DNA from: an uncultured Collinsella sp.
GTDB lineage: Bacteria; Actinomycetota; Coriobacteriia; Coriobacteriales; Coriobacteriaceae
Length of the DNA: 17,348 nucleotides
Direction of reading: 5' to 3'
Assembly (NCBI GenBank): GCA_900757595.1
Contig: CAAEOL010000008.1
Coordinates: 1-17,348, forward strand
Positions 14,023-17,348 of the stretch are shown piece by piece. Every line of letters begins with the position of its first letter. Within the stretch, counting starts at the first letter, position 1. Both the position numbers and the translations under genes were made by a program. Below the pieces are notes generated by a model. It made no database searches and was not told the origin of the DNA. It was given only the letters and a program-made list of their open reading frames with translations.

Positions 14023-15229
14023 AGTTTCTAACACCTCGTTTACAACGACAGTTTCATCAGACGCCATGGCCGTGGTGGACTATCTGTCCAAAAGCATGAT
14101 GTCGGCGCTGCCGTTTATTGTCTGCGCGGCGTTGTTCCGCACCGTCGCCGTCATTATGGGCGATGGCATGCTGGGCCTGTGGTCTGCCGATTCCGAAATC
14201 TATCGCCTGTTCTACAGTTGGCTCTATAACGCCGGCTACTACTTTTTGCCCATTTATCTTGGTTGGGCGGCCGCCCGCCAGCTCGGTTGCTCGGAGCAGC
14301 TGGGCATGATGCTGGGCGGCGTATTGATTGCGCCCGATCTGCTTAAGCTCGTCGATGCCGCATCGACGACGGGGGCATCGATGACTTCCGTGTATGGTCT
14401 GCTTCCCGCGCCGGTTAACGATTACACGACGACTGTTATTCCGGTTCTCATCTCGGTGCCCGTGCTATGGCGAGTGGAGTGTTTCTTTCGGCGCGTTATC
14501 CCTCAGGCCGTGGCGTTTTCGTTCGTTCCGTTTGCGACCATGCTTGTCATGGTTCCGGTTTCGCTGTGTATAACGGCGCCGGCGGGCAGCTATCTGGGCA
14601 TGCTGTTGGGACAGCTTATGTTTATGCTTGGCAATTCTGGTGGCATCGTGTCGCTGCTCACGCTCATGGGGCTTGCCGCGGGCTGGGAGTTCCTTAAGAT
14701 CGCGGGCGTCAGCAACGTTGTCCTATCGCTTGCGTACGCGCAGTTTATGAGTGTGGGAACGGATTCGTGCATCCTGATTGCCGCGACGATGGCGACGTTC
14801 GCCGTTTGGGGCATGCCTTTTGGCGCGTCGCTTCGCGTTGCGGATAAGGACGAGAAGGCGCTCATGCTGGGCTATTCAATCTCGGGTGTTCTTGGCGGCG
14901 TAAGCGAGCCGGCGCTGTACGGTTGCGGCTTTAAATATGGCAGGTGCCTGACGTGCATGGCCATTGGCGGTGCCGTCGGAGGCCTTGTTGCGGCCGTGGG
15001 CCACGTTACGGCCTATACCATCGGCATGACGAATGTCCTCATGGTCATTGGCTTTGCCACGGGTGGCATCTCGAACCTGCTGTGGTGCTGTGCTGCCGGC
15101 GGTGTGGCATTTGCGGTGTCTGCGGCGCTGAGCTACTGCTTTGGCGTGGTGCCGGCGAAGGGGCAAGCGGCAGAAGACGGAGCCGATTCACCCGAAACCT
15201 CGAAGAGCGTGGCCGAAGCAAGCGCATAA
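14015..15229 (+). CDS. Orphan PTS EIIC protein, beta-glucoside type
   Basis: This is a 404-residue membrane protein with about ten hydrophobic segments, resembling the EIIC domain of BglF/glucose-family phosphotransferase permeases. Family-like segments are YYFLPIYLGWAAARQLG (76-91), IAPDLLKLV, NDYTTTVIPVLISV, and GVSEPALYG (295-303), the counterpart of GITEPAIYG. No EIIB domain with its phosphocysteine and no EIIA domain is attached or adjacent. I do not see the GMHW motif that BglF has in the middle of EIIC. It may work with EIIB and EIIA proteins encoded elsewhere, or be a transporter or sensor without phosphorylation; substrate unknown. Two starts are possible: ATG 13991 and ATG 14015. 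GGGAAAGG 6 nt before the latter, and the repeat supplying the former, favour 14015. No terminator separates it from accDA. Confidence 0.75.
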   Translation: MSQVSNTSFTTTVSSDAMAVVDYLSKSMMSALPFIVCAALFRTVAVIMGDGMLGLWSADSEIYRLFYSWLYNAGYYFLPIYLGWAAARQLGCSEQLGMMLGGVLIAPDLLKLVDAASTTGASMTSVYGLLPAPVNDYTTTVIPVLISVPVLWRVECFFRRVIPQAVAFSFVPFATMLVMVPVSLCITAPAGSYLGMLLGQLMFMLGNSGGIVSLLTLMGLAAGWEFLKIAGVSNVVLSLAYAQFMSVGTDSCILIAATMATFAVWGMPFGASLRVADKDEKALMLGYSISGVLGGVSEPALYGCGFKYGRCLTCMAIGGAVGGLVAAVGHVTAYTIGMTNVLMVIGFATGGISNLLWCCAAGGVAFAVSAALSYCFGVVPAKGQAAEDGADSPETSKSVAEASA

Positions 15230-15232
15230 ACC

Positions 15233-15260
15233 TGTGCGACAAAGGGCGATTTCTTTGTCA
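15233..15260. repeat. Second copy of the GACAAAGGG palindromic repeat
   Basis: TGTGCGACAAAGGG at 15233-15246 resembles TGTGACAAAGGG at 13970-13981 with two inserted bases. GACAAAG (15238-15244) pairs with CTTTGTC (15253-15259) around an 8-nt loop. It begins 3 nt after the EIIC stop and comes before the real terminator. With the copy at 13969-14022 it brackets the EIIC gene. Confidence 0.4.
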
Positions 15261-15268
15261 TGTTCCAA

Positions 15269-15299
15269 GGTCGTGGCCCGTGTGGGTTGCGGCCTTTTT
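15269..15299 (+). terminator. Intrinsic terminator after the EIIC gene
   Basis: GGTCGTGGCCC at 15269-15279 pairs with GGGTTGCGGCC at 15284-15294, eleven pairs of which four are G-U, with a 4-nt loop. TTTTT follows at 15295-15299. It is the first convincing terminator after the fab operon, so EIIC could be read from the fab promoter as well as from its own. Confidence 0.75.
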
Positions 15300-15378
15300 G
15301 TATCTGTGGGGCAAAGTGGCTACACTACAATCCGTTTGAGCAATAGATATATAGGTAGTACCGTGGGGGCGGATATAG

Positions 15379-16533
15379 ATGGTTGAGTGGATTGTTCGTC
15401 GTGCGCAGGGCGACCGTGCGCGCGTGGGCACGTTGACGGGCGTGGTGTGTATTCTCGCCAATGTTGCGCTTTGTGCTGCGAAGGGCGTAATTGGCGTGCT
15501 GTCGGGATCGGTTTCGATCGTGGCGGATGCCATGAACAACCTGTCCGATGCCAGCTCGAATATCGTGAGCGTGCTGGGCTTTAGGCTGGCGAGCAAGCCG
15601 GCCGACCCCGAGCATCCTTACGGACATGGCCGCTACGAGTATCTCTCGGGTCTGGTTGTGGCGGCGCTCGTGCTGCTTATTGGCATCGAACTGGTGAAGT
15701 CCTCGGTTGAGCGTATCGTCAACCCGGAACCTGTCGAGTTCTCGCTTGCCCTGGTGGCAGTTCTAGTGCTTTCGATGGTCGTAAAGCTGTGGATGGCGGC
15801 CCTCAACCAAAAGCTCGGTGACCGCATTGAGTCCGAGACGCTGCGTGCGACCGCGCAGGATTCCAAGAACGATGTTCTTGCTACGGGCGCCGTGCTGGCG
15901 TGCGCGATTGTTTCCCAGGTGACGCATATCAATCTTGATGCATGGGTCGGCCTTGCCGTTGGCGCCTATATTGGCTGGAGCGGTTTTGAACTCATCCAGG
16001 ATACGGTGAGCCCGCTTTTGGGCCAGACGCCCGATCCTAAGCTGGTCAAGCACATTCGAGACAAGATCATGAGCTACCCCGGCGTTTTGGGCGTTCACGA
16101 TTTGATGGTTCACGACTACGGCCCGGGCAGGAAGTTCGCAAGCGCTCACGCCGAGATGGCAGCCGAGGTCAGCCCGCTGAAAAGCCATGACACGCTCGAC
16201 AATATTGAGCAGGCGTTTAGGAACGAAGACGGCATGATTGTCACGCTCCATTACGACCCCATCGTGACCGACGATCCCAAGGTGGCGAGCATGCGCTTGC
16301 GCATTAACGCCATGGCACAGGAGATCGATAACCGCCTCTCGATTCATGACCTACGTTGTGTGCCGGGTCCTACGCACACCAATGTGATTTTTGATTGCGT
16401 GCGACCCTCGGATCTGGGCATGGGCGCCGATGAGCTCAAACGTGCATTGGCCCAGAAGGTCGAATCCGAATATCCCAAGTCGATTGCCAAGATAACGATT
16501 GATGAAGACTACGTAGGCCATACCCACGAGTAG
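15379..16533 (+). CDS. Cation diffusion facilitator, probably manganese-type exporter
   Basis: CDF proteins export divalent metals in exchange for protons. The 384-residue protein has about six membrane segments in residues 15-215 and a cytoplasmic C-terminus. The metal site reads Asn53 and Asp57 (DAMNNLSDA) and Asp161 and Asp165 (QDSKNDVLA), an N-D-D-D pattern associated with manganese CDFs such as MntE rather than the HD-HD of zinc exporters. HPYGHGRYEY lies at 79-88. The tail appears to hold two similar cytoplasmic domains, about 222-300 and 305-380, each with a short HDL motif. ATG 15379 has a GGGGGCGGA purine tract upstream, a weak Shine-Dalgarno. A possible -10 TACAAT lies at 15326-15331 without a good -35. 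The metal is inferred. Confidence 0.82.
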   Translation: MVEWIVRRAQGDRARVGTLTGVVCILANVALCAAKGVIGVLSGSVSIVADAMNNLSDASSNIVSVLGFRLASKPADPEHPYGHGRYEYLSGLVVAALVLLIGIELVKSSVERIVNPEPVEFSLALVAVLVLSMVVKLWMAALNQKLGDRIESETLRATAQDSKNDVLATGAVLACAIVSQVTHINLDAWVGLAVGAYIGWSGFELIQDTVSPLLGQTPDPKLVKHIRDKIMSYPGVLGVHDLMVHDYGPGRKFASAHAEMAAEVSPLKSHDTLDNIEQAFRNEDGMIVTLHYDPIVTDDPKVASMRLRINAMAQEIDNRLSIHDLRCVPGPTHTNVIFDCVRPSDLGMGADELKRALAQKVESEYPKSIAKITIDEDYVGHTHE

Positions 16534-16572
16534 GGCTGTGCTGGCAAAGCAATGTATACAGAAGGGGAGAAC

Positions 16573-17199
16573 ATGAAAAGGCTGTATCTGCTCCGCCATG
16601 GCCAGACGGAATTCAACGTCAAAAAGCTGGTCCAGGGCCGCTGTGATTCACCGTTGACCGACCTAGGCCGCAAACAAGCGGGGATGGCGGCCGCATGGCT
16701 CAAGGGCCACGACGTCGTCCCGGACAAAGTGGTCTCATCGCCCTTAGGCCGAGCTATGGACACGGCAAGTCTCGTCGCAACCGAACTCCTCGGCCCGGAC
16801 GCCGCGGTCGAGCCCTGCGAAGGCATCATCGAGCGCAGCTACGGTACCTTCGAAGAAGGCCCTCACGACGTCCTGCCCACCGACGTCTGGGACCCCGGCG
16901 AGGACCTGGTTCCATTTGGCGGAGAAGGAAGCCATGCCCTGCAGGAGCGCATGGTAGGCACCCTCACCAATCTCATGGGCGCCGAGGGCATCGAAACCCT
17001 CCTAGCAGTAAGCCACGGCAGCGCCAGCCGCCAATTCATCAAGGCTGCAGCCCCAGAGGGCTTCGAACTCCCAGCAAAACTCCCCAACTGCGCCATCATG
17101 ATCTTCGATTTTGACGAGGAAGATTTGCAAGGAAAGAGCGACAGGCTCCAATGCAAGTTCACTCTCCAGCAAATAGTGGACCCCCAACAAAGTAATTAG
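16573..17199 (+). CDS. Histidine phosphatase family protein (phosphoglycerate mutase-like)
   Basis: Members of this superfamily transfer or remove phosphate through a phosphohistidine; substrates range from sugar phosphates to cobalamin and nucleotide intermediates. The 208-residue protein has LRHGQTEFN (7-15, nucleophile His9), SSPLGRAMDTA with Arg60, ERSYGTFEEG with a likely acid Glu, and VSHGSASR with the second His148. ATG 16573 has GAAGGGGAG 3 nt upstream; an in-frame ATG at 16552 lacks such a site. It follows the CDF gene by 39 nt and is probably co-transcribed. Its second half uses more A-ending codons (CTA, GCA, CCA) than the rest of the window. The substrate cannot be named. Confidence 0.85.
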   Translation: MKRLYLLRHGQTEFNVKKLVQGRCDSPLTDLGRKQAGMAAAWLKGHDVVPDKVVSSPLGRAMDTASLVATELLGPDAAVEPCEGIIERSYGTFEEGPHDVLPTDVWDPGEDLVPFGGEGSHALQERMVGTLTNLMGAEGIETLLAVSHGSASRQFIKAAAPEGFELPAKLPNCAIMIFDFDEEDLQGKSDRLQCKFTLQQIVDPQQSN

Positions 17200-17275
17200 C
17201 TGAGCGAGCAGAGTTAAGCAGACATCAACGTGTCGTCTCCCGAGCTTGGCAGAGGGGCGGCGAAATATATTAAGT

Positions 17276-17348
17276 TTGTCGCGAGTTCCGCACGCAAAGG
17301 AAAGCACTTAATGTGCTTTCCGTCTTGCGCAGGACTGTAGAGCAGCAA
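17276..17348 (+). ncRNA. Candidate structured RNA element, copy 2 (73 nt)
   Basis: This copy has the same length and strand as 4-76 and reaches the window edge. The hairpin is GGAAAGCAC at 17299-17307 and GTGCTTTCC at 17313-17321 with loop TTAAT. Relative to copy 1 the fourth to sixth stem pairs change from G-C, G-C, C-G to A-T, A-T, G-C. Outside the hairpin CGCAA (17293-17297) can pair with TTGCG (17325-17329), a different lower stem from copy 1. It starts 76 nt after the histidine-phosphatase stop. In the 76-nt gap I see no clear terminator or promoter. Whether a terminator follows, as in copy 1, cannot be seen here. Confidence 0.5.

Noticed and set aside
1..17348. CRISPR arrays, insertion sequences, prophage or toxin-defence genes
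   Set aside because: No regular spacer-repeat pattern, transposase, integrase or phage gene was seen. All large frames are accounted for by housekeeping, transport or phosphatase genes.

Overview
The window looks like a GC-rich, gut-type Coriobacteriia chromosome, most likely Collinsella or a close relative. This is inferred from gene content and protein similarity by eye: actinobacterial-style ribosomal proteins combined with a FabK-type fatty-acid operon and a fused AccD-AccA. No rRNA or database match was available. Nothing indicates a phage, plasmid, insertion sequence, CRISPR array or tRNA gene.

Layout. (1) 1-314: a structured 73-nt element, an intrinsic terminator, then a good promoter and an ~85-nt leader. 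(2) 315-3728: a translation (str-type) operon, rpsL-rpsG-fusA-rpsJ, closed by a strong terminator at 3750-3790. There is no tuf after fusA, and rpsJ is cut off from the rest of any S10 operon. (3) 3844-4620, minus strand: birA, a biotin-protein ligase without a DNA-binding domain. (4) 4621-4796: a regulatory region with two nearly identical 19-bp sites flanking the probable -10 of the next operon. (5) 4797-13974: a compact ten-gene type II fatty-acid synthesis operon, fabH-acpP-fabK-fabD-fabG-fabF-accB-fabZ-accC-accDA. (6) 14015-15229: an orphan beta-glucoside-type PTS EIIC gene with related short palindromic sequences on both sides and a terminator after it. (7) 15379-17199: a probable manganese-type CDF metal exporter and a histidine phosphatase. 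(8) 17276-17348: a second copy of the 73-nt element, same strand and same length, at the window edge.

How the genes work together. AccB carries the biotin that BirA attaches. AccC and the fused AccDA then make malonyl-CoA, FabD moves malonate to AcpP, FabH starts the chain, and FabF, FabG, FabZ and FabK run the elongation cycle. The divergent birA therefore sits next to the operon holding its likely only local substrate.

Points most worth a second look: the two 73-nt elements, whose hairpins differ by three compensatory base pairs while their flanks are conserved; the paired 19-bp operators with no regulator gene nearby; Arg at RpsL position 88, a position where K88R is a known streptomycin-resistance change; the AccD-AccA fusion; and the isolated EIIC with its flanking repeats.
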